A DNA stretch of 64,000 nucleotides from Cyrtodaria siliqua (lineage: Eukaryota; Mollusca; Bivalvia; Adapedonta; Hiatellidae), in contig JAWPHD010004500.1 of assembly GCA_037043455.1 (NCBI GenBank), positions 1-64,000 of the forward strand, given 5' to 3'. Made by a program: the position numbers and the translations under genes. Of this stretch, positions 24,194-36,200 are shown one piece after another. Position 1 is the first letter of the stretch. Every line of letters begins with the position of its first letter. The notes below the pieces were generated by a model. It was not told the DNA's origin and did not search any database. It worked only from the letters and a program-made list of their open reading frames with translations.

Positions 24194-24382
24194 GGCCTTC
24201 ACTTTACAAGGATCTAATGACTCGTCTTGAGTTTGTCCTTCTATAAACTCCGCTTTGGATATGTCACCTACGGCTGCAGGAACCTTTAGTTTTCTATAAG
24301 TCTGAGCTTGCTTTTTAACCTGAGCTCTAGTCCCTACTGCATTACTTATGCTACTCCTAAAATCGGACACTACCGGAAGTAC

Positions 24383-24673
24383 TGATCCTTCTATGTTCCC
24401 TATCGTTAAATCATACATCGGGTCATCCATACATAGTGCCTCTGTAGTCCCTTTAAAGAAAGGTGTATCTACATCTATTCTCGCTATTGGCACGTACTCT
24501 ACCGACTTATTTAACAACATACACGGTGACTGTTTACTTACCAACTGGTCAGCCGTAACCAAACTACGCTTAACTACCACACCTGTACAATGTGTATCCC
24601 TCATTACAATTAAGTCTGTGCCATTCACTCTACCATCTGCCGTTGGAAGATTTGAATACGGAAAGAGACATGT
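24383..24673 (-). pseudogene. Retroviral-type aspartic protease, altered active site
   Basis: The domain occupies about residues 160-256 of a 398-residue frame (25150-23954). The motif expected to be D-T-G reads DTHC, with the codon for His at 24590-24592. It is followed by VVVKRSLV and ends in YDLTIGNIEG, as in gypsy proteases. The Gly-to-His change should abolish the catalytic loop, consistent with a decayed copy. Two retroviral-type protease monomers pair to cleave Gag-Pol. It continues without a break into the integrase zinc region. Confidence 0.75.
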
Positions 24674-24849
24674 TCCGATCTTCGCCATTGCGCCATCCGA
24701 TTTAACACAACAGCTACTACTTTTGGTTTTAATAACCGGACTATTACTACCTCTGCCTCTACCTCTACCTCGATTTTGACCACCTCTACCTCTACCGAAA
24801 ATCCATGGGTTGTTAAAACCTTGGTTCTGACTACTTACATTGTTGTCTA

Positions 24850-25855
24850 CTCTACTATTGTCACTTAAATTGTCTACGGCAGCGGATACTTTCATCGCTT
24901 TCATACACTCATGTGAAGCATGATTCCCATTACAGTGACGACAACGAATAATAGGTCTACCTATGTTGTAACCACTATTGCTACCTCTTCTAGCACCCAT
25001 CGAACTACCTCCACCTCTATAGTTTCCACTCTGGTCTTTCTGTTTATTACTATGATCGTCCCCTTGCATATCTCTAAAAGTTCTGTCTTTCGACACTACA
25101 TTATGAGCTCCACCTCTAGCCTCGGCAAAATGATCTGCTTGTGTTGCCATTTCTTCTACATTAGCTAATTTTCTTTCTTTCAGAAATAAGAACAGATCTC
25201 TACTACAAACAAAGAATAGCTAGTCCCGCAACAAGAAGTCTATGAGGCCTTGATAAGTCTGCGCTGCCTTCCCGAACTCTAACCACCTATCTAAGTAATT
25301 TCTAGACCTACTAATGAACTGAATAAATGACTCGCCTTTCTCAGGTAAACAAGCTCTAAACCGCTTTCTAAAACCTTCTTCAATTAACTCAGATCTCTTT
25401 AAAAGAGCATCCTTTAACTTGTCATAGTCAAGAGAATCTGAACTAGGTAATCTAGAAAATACATTTAAGGCCTTGCCTCTCAATAACGCACTTAAATGAA
25501 CTGCCCACTTATCCTTGGACCATTCCTGTAACTCCGCATAATGTTGTTTAAACCGTAACAAGTAACTGTCCATGTTATCTTTGTCAGCATCAAAGTATGG
25601 TAACTTCGAACCTTTTAACTTCCCAGAATACCCATCTTTCCCTACCCTTATTATATGTCTTAGCTGCTTCCAAGTCTAAAGCTAACTTATGATCAAACTC
25701 TGATTTCTCCATCTCCATCTTTATCTTAGCCTTAGCTAGTCTACCATCTGTTTCGAACCTCTCATGTTCTAACTCTTGCTTCTCCCTTACTAATCTACTT
25801 TCTAATTCTTACCCATCTCCGTAAGTTCCTTTCTGGACGTCACGGGTATAGACAT
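24850..25855 (-). pseudogene. Gag, coiled coil, SCAN-like capsid and zinc knuckle
   Basis: A likely start ATG lies at 25853-25855. A single-base frame break near 25800 precedes a charged coiled-coil stretch (ESRLVREKQELEHERF). The capsid part (25573-25220) contains YDKLKDALLKRSELIEEGF and FISRSRNYLDRWLE, strikingly like vertebrate SCAN domains. This supports Gmr1-type Gag, the proposed source of SCAN. A TAG at 25220-25222 interrupts the frame, which then continues to a zinc knuckle CRHCNGNHASHEC (C-x2-C-x3-H-x4-C) and a Gly/Arg-rich tract. Gag packages the RNA. This copy is defective. Confidence 0.8.
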
Positions 25856-26502
25856 TGTGGAATACTCACTACAATAACTACAATACACAAGTCACTAATA
25901 AGTCTAGTCGACTCACTGGTCTACTAATGGTAAGTCACTGTGTCCTCAGTAAATACCAGGGATCATCATAGGACAAGTTACATACACATTTGTACTAGCG
26001 CTAACTACTAACGGTTATGTATAGATAGTATCTAGCTTCCACAAAACGTATACCCTACATAAAATATCTATATTTGATATTGGACATAAACCTTAAACAA
26101 TTATAGAAATGTGTATAGCATGTACATGTATATTTACTTCTCCCATCAATATTATTATACTCGAGTGTCACAACAGAGTAAAAGATCTTGTTCGTCAACC
26201 TCATTGGATACTATTGGTATATTAAGGGAGGTAAAACAAACACCCAAATTATGGAGCAAAAGTGCCTCAGACCCAATCGTGTAGACCACTGCGACCTCGT
26301 GCCAAGGAAAGAACGTACAAAACAACAGTTTGGACTTACCCTACCCTTGTCATGTCTTGACTTGTCTTCCAAGCTGTGGCCGTGATCGTCTCCAGTCGCC
26401 TTGATGGATCAGAGGGTGGTACACATTTCTAAAATGATAAGTAGAGATTTAGTGTATCATAATAAAGATCACTTATGGATTCTTCCCTCCGTAGTTGCCC
26501 AA

Positions 26503-26521
26503 AATCCCACTTCTGACACCA
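26503..26521 (-). promoter_or_regulatory. Primer binding site, complementary to tRNA-Leu
   Basis: On the plus strand AATCCCACTTCTGACACCA equals the 3' end of a eukaryotic tRNA-Leu plus CCA. The minus (sense) strand would therefore pair with that tRNA. It sits two bases inside the 5' LTR, the normal spacing. Confidence 0.85.
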
Positions 26522-26523
26522 GC

Positions 26524-27796
26524 TGTCGCAAGATGACCCTAGTGGTTGGGGCTAACTCAGGAAAGAATCAATGACGGTGAATGCATTTACATAAGTTTAA
26601 TGCAACTTTTAAAATATGTTAAACATATATACAATTATCAAAATAGAAAAAGCGAATAAACAGATGAAATATGAAAAGACTGTTCTCATGAACGTTTAAG
26701 ACGTTCTTAGTAGTATCACAAATACTGAATGTGTCGACTGACTATATACGACACTAAAGTGTTGTTAAAGTTATAACAATGTTGATGTGCACAAGAAGTA
26801 TGGTCTAGCGCGATGAAGGTGATGCGCGAGAGCTCATGAAGATGATGATGCGCGAATCCAATGGGTGATTGTCATCAAATGCCTTCTATAAGGGTTGATG
26901 ACGCGATAGATATGGTAATTAACCTCCACCGAGGTTGTGAATGACGTTCCTCCAGTGGGGACTGATAACGGGCCCACCTAGTGTCCCGAGTAGCAATGGA
27001 TGTATATGCTACAACGCCATGTATACGCTTCGAACATTTATACTAGTCACTCATCTCATTATTAACTAATGCACCTAATATACAACGTTATCAATTCAAT
27101 CGTGTATTACAATCACTAAATTATACGCCAACGTTCACTTATGCACCTATTATACAATGTTATCAAATTAGTATTGTTTTACAATTAATGATCAATGGCA
27201 ATCAGTATATCTAATAAAGTAGAACTTCAAAATCTTATGCTAGTCTCAAGTTAATGTTTGAGAAACATAAAAGCTAACCGGATGTCGTGACATCGCCTAC
27301 CAAGATGGCGCCGCCCACTGAATACAAATGTGTGATACATTTCATAACATAAATACTGACCAAATATTGCCTGTGAATTTCGCCGGTTCCAACCTCTGCT
27401 CAAACAAAGTGACTTTCAATCAATCCCGGCCAGGACTTGAGAACAATGCATTTTATAACCGACGTTCCACCCAAAACATTATTTCACACGTTCATGCCGT
27501 GACACACGTGGCTAAATCCGCAGAATTTATTCTACACGAAATGACCCTTACACAATTTTGCCTTTAAGAGTGATAGACCTATACTCTTACATGCATTAGC
27601 ACAAAACTAAACTTATTAAACGCCCCTCCCGGACGCCCTCTAGGGCCACTTAAAATTGCACGCTTTTCCGTAATACCTGAATATATCATGGACATTGTGA
27701 ATGGTTTCAACTGAACAATGGATTAGCGTGTGACTGACAGGTGCTTACAAGAGCTGTGTACGACCAATACGCTCTACTCGTGATTATTTTGTGACA
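26524..27796 (-). repeat. Right LTR (5' LTR of the element), 1273 bp
   Basis: It begins TGTCGCAAGATGACC and ends TTGTGACA on the plus strand. It aligns to the left LTR along its length but lacks about 300 bp (equivalent to 20117-20420). It has about 70-75 extra bases near 27085-27160, apparently a local duplication around GCACCTATTATACAA. As the 5' LTR it should carry the promoter; I could not locate one by eye. Confidence 0.85.
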
Positions 27797-29028
27797 TTTC
27801 TAAACACTTTATTATGGTGTTTAATTCATTAAAAACTACAGGAACAACGACAGATAAAAAACAAAGAATATACTTTCTTTCTTTTCACTTTGGAGAAATA
27901 TGCACTTTCTACAGTGGGGGTCGGCGACTGACCTAGAATTAAAGTGAACCATATTCTTAGTGTTCGTAGTGTGGTACTATTGTCTGGTTATTTGCATGTC
28001 AATAATGACTTGGCATTTTACACCACTTTTTGTTGTTGCAATTATTACAAACCTGTATAACAAATTGTCACTGTTTACACTTGCATAATGTAAATGCATG
28101 AATCTTGGTTAATGAATATACTACCCGTTATAGTATTTTACACCAGGAGTCTGAAAATGGTATATACTACCCATTATGGTAGTTTACACCAGGAGTCTGA
28201 ACATGGTATACTACTTATATACTATCCGTTATGGTATTTTACACCAGGAGCGTGAAAATGTTGATGAGCATGTAATTGCAGGTCTATGCTATTGTAAATT
28301 GGTCAAATTGATGATAGATATATGTCAACAGTTTTTTTTGCTTATTACAGATATTATTTACTTACTGCTGTGACTGCTGCTGCTATAACAGTTGTTTTTC
28401 GTCTAGCGGTCAGCTTTACACATTTATTCCTTCACGTACAATGATGTTTTCATTCAGTGGCTGTTGTTTGTATACAGAGTGGTGGGTGATGCTGTTTTAA
28501 TAATAATTAGATCTCTGTGTTATAGGTTATTTTATTCCATGCTTTGCACTTAAGTTTGTGTCACCATCACGATGTATTAAGGCCAATCAACAATGTTCCT
28601 ATGTTGAATAACTGGGTATCGGACTTGCGGTTGCGAGACGTACCATTGAAACCTTAAGTAGTTGGTATGTTAAGCTCTCCGTTTACAATTTGCTAGTATA
28701 CATGATAGCCAGGAACAAACATTTAGACCAGGTTTATGAACTAAGTTTATTAAAGACCAGACTCGTACTTTAAAAGCAGAAGTGAATATGTCGCACGGAA
28801 CTGTATAAAACTGGGCCCCTGCCTTTTTTGATCGAAGAGTTTATGGAGATTTAGTTTTCTTCTTGGCAATTAAGCGACATTTTAAACTATGTGAATGTCA
28901 AAGTATGCCCTAGCGTTGATATCCAGTCTTGAACAGACATACTTTCAGGTGCATCGTTGGCTTTGAACACGAGGGAAGATTACACTATAGGAATTAAATG
29001 ATTTAACACATTTCGGGTTAATTGCAAT

Positions 29029-29516
29029 ATGCATATGACCTGGCCTCCAAGCATACAGCAAGTAATTGATTGCATCCCGCATTTATCTATTAAAGGCTGT
29101 GCAACCGCAACAGCTCATTCATATTTGTCGGGCATTGGTTTCAAATGTAAAAGTTTGCATTTATCAGATGTAACAAATCATTTCGTAGTTAGTTGGCATG
29201 AATCGACTTGTTAAGAGGGTCGGTCCCAGGCTCCCCGTTACTCCAGTTATGTTGGGAAAGATTTTCAAAATATTACTGACCATTTGCAGTTCAAATTATG
29301 AAGCTTCTATGTTTGAATGTGATCAAATGGGTATGGGCACGATCATTTCACTTCCGGCTATTAACTCTACGATATGACCCGTCAATCGTCTTAAATCATA
29401 TTTAGAGGTTCGTTCACGTCATGGAATGTCGGATGACATTATTAGAGAGCTTGGGCGATGGGACACTTAAGCTTACAAGAGTTCCGACCGAGCAGCTCAG
29501 CTATTTTTCCCCTAGT
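29029..29516 (+). pseudogene. Tyrosine recombinase remnant (Ngaro/DIRS/Crypton-like)
   Basis: Three frames carry ordered pieces of a tyrosine-recombinase domain. The first is an N-terminal arm-like segment (TATAHSYLSGIGFKCKSL, 29029-29214). Next is a middle segment with KRVGPRLPVTPVMLGKIFK around 29205-29275. The third is the C-terminal catalytic box SRHGMSDDIIRELGRW near 29412-29460, followed by a stop where the region before the nucleophile Tyr is expected. These enzymes join DNA through a phosphotyrosine and power DIRS/Ngaro retroelements and Cryptons. Frameshifts and stops make it a fossil. It lies in the 3' half of repeat copy B and is absent from copy C, hinting at which family the repeat belongs to. 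Family assignment needs a profile search. Confidence 0.6.
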
Positions 29517-30160
29517 TGAATCAAGTCTTAAGTATTACAGATTATGATCTCGTGTATGGATTGTGGGCTTATCAATTAATAAGAAGGCGTTTGCCTAAGC
29601 CAGACAATCAACATTGGATGGAGCCAGCCTTAGTAATACTATTTCAGTCTCTATTTGAGGCTTTCAACACGGGGCTAGAGGGCGTGAGCGGTAGCTAGCA
29701 TATTTCACTACCGCTCATGAACAGTCTCAATCAAACCGAGACTGCAATATTTCGTATGTGTCGTGCTCGGCCGTTTCCAAAGGTCCATTATCGTACTCTT
29801 TCTTATGGTGCATGCTCTATCTTGAGGTGTTTTTGTTTTATATTGACGAGACATTGAGTCAGCTATTTCCTCTATTTCAGGAGTATGTGTGCTCTCTGTT
29901 TGAGGCAGTCTCTATTTAGCCTTTTTCTTTTTGCGCTCTCTACTTTAGGCTTTTTTATTTTGACGAGACAATTGCGTCAGCCATTTCCTCTATTTGGGTC
30001 GTTTCTGTTTTGTTTTTTATGTTTACATATGTTTATGTTGGCCACGCAACGTATTTGTATATCTTTATTTTAACCTCGTTACGTTTTAGTTTAGTTTCTA
30101 AGCTGTGTTCCGCTTCCCCCATGTGTGGCGGTGTTACGCAGTGATATGCTTTTCGCAAAC
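29517..30160 (+). other. 3' part of repeat copy B, no gene
   Basis: It contains CATGAACAGTCTCAATCAAACCGAGACTGCAATA, a small dyad related to one at 45979-46015. It also has a CTAAGCTGTGTTCCGCTTCC block shared with 57262 and 57461. No intact coding segment was found. Confidence 0.4.
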
Positions 30161-30420
30161 TGCGTGACACGTGGCAGTTTTTCGCGGTCACAGCAATGAC
30201 TTATTGTGTAGTTAATAAGAATTTTGATATTTTCAATACAAGAACTTTCAATTAGGTATAATTGTCTTTGTGAACTGCTGTACCAAGGTTCATAAAGTAC
30301 ATCTATATGTTTTAATTAACTACACATTTTATCTTACTTCTATTTTGTTGAATACGTGGCCAATATATTCCAATAAACATAAACTGTAAACATCGCCTTG
30401 TATTGTTTTAAATCCATCTT

Positions 30421-33274
30421 TAATAATTGACAGTAACTCAGAACAATCAATGATACAGTGTATGTGTACTAATGTACTTTCAAATTGATGGATTCATTCA
30501 GAGAAAACGATACCTTTTAACGTTTGAGATATTTTATTGATTGGAACGTTTTCAGTTTCTCATCATACACATACATACATTGTAATACATAATTATACTC
30601 CCATAAATTATTTATACATATTAACACAATGCCGCGTAATTCATTTTAGTTGGGACATGATACTGCATTGCAAATAATCGTTTTTAATTTTAGGTCAAAT
30701 CAGTGATATATTTTGATAACTAATCCAAAGAAAGGATATATGGATAACAGAGCACTGTATGTGAGGATGTATTTAAATATGTTTTTTGACATACTAGTTG
30801 GAACAGAACACCTGACACCTATGTTATGTATTTACGTACATTGTAAATAATTCATTTAATCCTTGATGATTATAGAAGTATTATAAGTTTAAATTTATAT
30901 ATACTTTTTACTGATCTTTTGTTTTTATATCATTATAACTATAAAAAATAAAACAAAGTGAAACTCATCTTCAATTTCACTTGAATTACATACTTGACAA
31001 ACTCTTTCATTTCTTTATAATCATATTACTTGCACAAAAGCCTGTTTCCATTCTTTAGCTATGTAAAGCTAAGTCATTTAATTAATATACTTCGTAGTCG
31101 TTTCATACTATCATACTTTCTGTATTCCGAAATAACACTATACTATATTATTGTAAATCAACGCTCCGGTTTTGAATAAAAGAAATCTTCCAACTTCTGT
31201 TTGAAAACTGGTAAAACACTGTTTATAGTTCACCCATAAAAGGGTGTGCTACACATACACAAGGATACATATCAACTAGTCCCGGAACTTAACCTGATGT
31301 ATGCTATTTGTATCGGGGCTTGAAATGATTTAATAATATCATGACATATAACCTTCAGACAAACATCTAAATCTGGCCAGGTCATTGTAGAAATTTACAA
31401 GATGCCACGCTTTGGCAAGTCAATGCTTTCTTTAATGTCGTCCTACACATTTAGCGAACAAAGAAATACAACCTCACAAAGAAATTCCATTTCTAAAGGC
31501 TCCACACTTTCAGATTAGTATTGGTTCTATACTGTATTTCAAACATTAATCTGCATAACATCAAGATAAAATACATGCCTTTAAGTCACTGATGAGTACA
31601 AACGGTACGAAACTAGTGAGAAGAATGCTTTCTTCTGTTTTCTTGATAAATAATGAATTTATAGAAATGCTGCATAAAACCAATTCAACCAAAAACAAAC
31701 AAACAACATTTTTGACAAAAACATTGACCAAATTATATGATACACCATCATGCAAAGGTATACATAATGTTTGCCTCCACATTACGTAGCTGCAAAAAAT
31801 GCCCACTACGTCATAGACGCCAAACATTTGCTGTACCCTTCATGGGAAAGTGAAATAAAGGAACGATATAAAATGGATTTTGCATGTGTAATACAGTTTA
31901 TACAATGCAAACAAACTTAGGATTATCAGTTAAATATACAGTATTAAACGCATACCCACCACACACCCCACAATCACCACCCACAGCGCTACCAAACTGT
32001 TCGTTTGACATATGTATTAATGTGTAGAAACCTTTCACACGTGCTAATCGTATCTAAGTTAAAAAGTGCATACTAGTCAATCAGTTTTGTTACTACATAC
32101 TATTTGGTCATATTATATACTACTCAAAATTTGCTAAGGATCACTTTTATTCTTCCATATAAATTTATTAGAAATTAATTCACGATAACGATATCAATTT
32201 CATTGATAATTCAACAATTCCACAATTTGAATCAAGTCCTGAGATCACATGACAATATACTGCCCTAAATAATTTCATGTAAAATAGAAATAATGTTTTT
32301 CATTTCAGCAAGAAATTTAGACTGCAAAAAAGTGATCCTTAGCAAATTTTGAGTAGTATATATTAATCGTTAGTTGTAACTTTTATATGTCATTAAAGAT
32401 AGTCGCCTTATAGGTTGCGGACTGCTAAATATAGCATGAACCTGGCCGCGCCATTTACAGGAGTGACCTGAGGAAGAAGTGAAAGATCACGCAAATAAAA
32501 TTTTCCCAAATTAATGATTCAAACTTTATTTCCAGAATTAGTAATGAATTAATACATAAAATATATCAAAATGGGAGTGTTGATTTTTACCAAATGTAAT
32601 TTTCAAACTTGAGATTAACCTAAATTCAAGTACTGGTAAATTTTCTGCGGTAATGCATGCAAATACGGTTACGTTTTAGCATTAGCACATTCGTCTTAGA
32701 TACATTTTAAACTAAAACACAACATTTTGAATATATATGTGCCGTTGTTTTTTTTGTTTTTTTATTATTGTGGCAAATCGAAAGGAATGACTGAACTGCA
32801 ACTTAAACATGAACATAGCTAGGGTATAAAATGGGACAAAACCATAGCCAAAATTCTTAATGGGTAGGCTGCTTTATTGGAAATAAATAAATAAGTAAAT
32901 AAATGTGGTTTAGTGAGTATGTCGGTAATTGCATACAACTAAAATCTTTTCCGAAAAATGTGAAACAACTAACAACTAGCACAGACTATTATTTAGTTTG
33001 GTTCCTATGCAATTTACGTGATTTAATTTGTAAGAGGTAACTTCATATACGAAATATGAAATTACACTGATATATTTGACAAAGTGTTCCCATATGTGCA
33101 ATAAGTGAATTCAATAAATGGTAGATTGTATTGCAACACATGTATGCGAAATGAAAAGACAAAACACATGAACAAAAATAAAACAAATACGAAACAAACA
33201 ATTTAACAATTTGGCCCATTACTGATTAATATATTTCGTAAAACCCATAACTTGTCATTCATTATACACGTCTC
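30421..33274. other. Intergenic, one small transposon, no gene
   Basis: AT-rich. Only the 249-bp element at 32114-32362 is recognisable. Open frames at 31561-31827 overlap on both strands and show no domain or splice evidence. Confidence 0.45.
32114..32362. mobile_element. 249-bp MITE with perfect 35-bp inverted ends
   Basis: The left 35 bases (TATATACTACTCAAAATTTG, then CTAAGGATCACTTTT) are exactly mirrored at 32328-32362. Flanking TA and the end structure suit a Tc1/mariner-type element mobilised in trans. The interior is non-coding. Perfect arms suggest relatively recent activity. Confidence 0.75.
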
Positions 33275-33278
33275 TGTT

Positions 33279-36200
33279 ATTATTGAGGGTAAAACAACTG
33301 AGTATAACAACTATAGGTAAACAATGTATCTGAGTATGACCATTGAGGGTAATACAACTGAGTGTAACAACTACAAGTAAACAATTTACCGGAGTATGAC
33401 CATTGAGGATAATACAACTGAGTGTAACAACTACAGGTAAACAATGTATCCGAGTATGACCATTGAGGGTAATACAACTGAGTGTAACAACTACAGGTAA
33501 ACAATGTATCCGAGTATGACCATTGAGGGTAATACAAATGAGTGTAACAACTATAGGTAAACAATGTATCGGAGTCTGACCATTGAGGTTAATACTACCG
33601 AGTATAACAACTATAGGTAAACAATGTATCTGAGTATGACCATTGAGGGTAATACAACTGAGTGTAACAACTACAAGTAAACAATTTACCGGAGTATGAC
33701 CATTGAGGGTAATACAACTGAGTGTAACAACTACAGGTAAACAATGTATCCGAGTATGACCATTGAGGGTAATACAACTGAGTGTAACAACTACAGGTAA
33801 ACAATGTATCCGAGTATGACCATTGAGGGTAATACAAATGAGTGTAACAACTATAGGTAAACAATGTATCGGAGTCTGACCATTGAGGGTAATACAACTG
33901 AGTATAACAACTATAGGTAAACAATGTATCGGAGTCTGACCATTGAGGTTAATACTACCGAGTATAACAACTTTCAGTAAACAATGTATCGGAGTATGAC
34001 CATTGGGAGTAATAAAACTGAGTGTAACAACTACATGTAAACAATGTATCCGAGTAGGACCATTGGCAGTAATACAACTGATAGTAACACCAACAGGTAA
34101 ACAATTTACCGGAGTATGACCATTGAGGGTAATACAACTGAGTGTAACAACTACAGGTAAACAATGTATCCGAGTATGACCATTGAGGGTAATACAACTG
34201 AGTGTAACAACTACAGGTAAACAATGTATCCGAGTATGACCATTGAGGGTAATACAAATGAGTGTAACAACTATAGGTAAACAATGTATCGGAGTCTGAC
34301 CATTGAGGGTAATACAACTGACTATAACAACTATAGGTAAACAATGTATCGGAGTCTGACCATTGAGGTTAATACTACCGATTATAACAACTTTAAGTAA
34401 ACAATGTATCGGAGTATGACCATTGGGAGTAATAAAACTGAGTGTAACAACTACATGTAAACAATGTATCCGAGTAGGACCATTGGCAGTAATACAACTG
34501 ATTGTAACAACAACAGGTAAACAATGTATCGGAGTCTGACCATTGAGGGTAATACAACTGAGTATAACAACTATAGGTAAACAATGTATCGGAGTCTGAC
34601 CATTGAGGGTAATACTACTGAGTATAACAACTTTAAGTAAACAATGTATCGGATTATGGGAGTAATACAACTGATTGTAACAACTACAGGTAAACAATGT
34701 ATCGGAGTATGACCATTGAGAGTAATACAACTGAGTGTAACAACTACAGGTAAACAATGTATCGGAGTATGACCATTGAGGGTAATACAACTGAGTGTAA
34801 CACCTACAGGTAAACAATGTATCGGAGTATGACCATTGAGGGTAATACAACTGAGTGAAACAACTACACGTAAACAATGTATCCGAGTATGACCATTGAG
34901 AGTAATACAACTGAGTGTAACAACTATAGGTAAACAATGTATCGGAGTATGACCATTGGGAGTAATATAACTGATTGTAACAACTACAGGTAAACAATGT
35001 ATCGGTGTATGACCATTGAGGGTAATACAACTGAGTGTAACAACTATAAGTAAACAATGAATCCGAGTATGACCATTGAGGGTAATAAAACTGAGTGTAA
35101 CAACTACAGGTAAACAATGTATCGGAGTATGACCATTGAGGGTAATACACCTGAGTGTAACAACTAAAGGTAAACAATATATCGGAGTATGACCATTGAG
35201 GGTAATACAACTTAGTATAACAACTAGAAGTAAACAATGTATCGGAATATGACCATTGAGAGTAATACAACTGGGTGTAACAACTACAGGTAAACAATGT
35301 ATCAGAGTATGACCATTGAGGTTAATACAACAGAGTGTAAAAACTACAGGTAAACAATGTATCCGAGTATGACCATTGAGAGTAAAATAGCTGAGTGTAA
35401 CAACTACAGGTAAACAATGTATCGGAATTTGACCATTGAGGGTAATAAAAGTGTATCCGAGTATGACCATTGTGAGTGTACAACTACAGGTAAACAATGT
35501 ATCCGAGTAGGACCATTTATAGTAATACAACTGAGTGTAACAACTATAAGTAAACAATGAATCCGAGTATGACCATTGAGGGTAATACAACTGAGTGTAA
35601 CAACTATTGGTAAATAATGTATCCGAGTATGACCATTGAGAGTATTACAACTGAGTGTAACTACTACAGGTAAACAATGTATCGGAGTATGACCATTGAG
35701 AGAAATACAACTGAGTGTAACAATTACAGGTAAACAATGTATCGGAGTATGACCATTGAGGGTCATATAACAGAGTGTAACAATTACAGGTAAACAATGT
35801 ATCAGAGTATGACCATTGAGGGTAATACAACTGAGTGTAAAAACTACAGGTAAACAATTTATCCGAATATGACCAATAAGAGTAATACAACTGAGTGTAA
35901 CAACTACAGGTAAACAATGTATCCGAGTATGACCAGTGAGGGTATACAACTGAGTGTAACATCTACAGGTAAACAGTGTATCCGAGTATGACCATTGTGA
36001 GTGTACAACTACAGGTAAACAATGTATCCGAGTATGAATATTGAGGGTAATACACCTGAGTATAACAACTATAAGTAAACAATGTATCCGTGTCGGACCA
36101 TTGAGGGTAATACAACTGAGTGTAACAACTATAGGTAAACAATGAATCCGAGTATGACCATTGAGGGTAATACAACTGAGTATAATAACTACAGGTAAAC

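Larger units (their letters stand above)
19668..27796 (-). mobile_element. Gmr1-like Ty3/gypsy retrotransposon, integrase before RT
   Basis: This is an 8.1-kb LTR element transcribed on the minus strand. Order from the 5' LTR (right side): LTR, tRNA-Leu primer site, SCAN-like gag with zinc knuckle, protease, integrase, reverse transcriptase, RNase H, polypurine tract, LTR. Integrase upstream of reverse transcriptase is the Ty1/copia order, yet every domain is Ty3/gypsy-like. That combination defines the Gmr1 group, first described from deuterostomes. Protease and the integrase zinc domain share one open frame, so the order is native and not a patchwork. The copy is dead: stop codons and frameshifts break gag, integrase and RT, and the protease DTG is DTH. 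The two LTRs differ by substitutions and large indels, so the insertion is not recent. Confidence 0.88.
17932..30420 (+). repeat. Copy B of the multi-copy repeat, split by an LTR element
   Basis: The host sequence is 17932-19667 plus 27797 to about 30420. It collinearly matches copy C (54595-58915) on both sides of the retrotransposon, so the insertion split one unit of about 4.3 kb. Exon-like blocks preceded by TTTCAG recur. The downstream half contains a tyrosine-recombinase remnant (29029-29516) that copy C lacks. The 3' end near 30365 reads ATTCCAATAAACATAAAC, matching 58873-58890, and includes an AATAAA. All copies are on the same strand. Confidence 0.6.

Noticed and set aside
24348..24779. 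143-residue plus-strand frame
   Set aside because: It is an antisense shadow of the protease and Gly/Arg-rich Gag region.
19668..27796. Integrase-before-RT order as an artefact of two spliced elements
   Set aside because: Gag knuckle, protease and the integrase zinc region share one frame, integrase leads to RT through a typical spacer, and one pair of LTRs with one target duplication bounds the whole.
33255..35297. A 680-residue open frame on the minus strand as a repeat protein gene
   Set aside because: It lies wholly in the 60-bp minisatellite, a second frame is equally open, and indels shift the frame from unit to unit. No splice, start or domain evidence.
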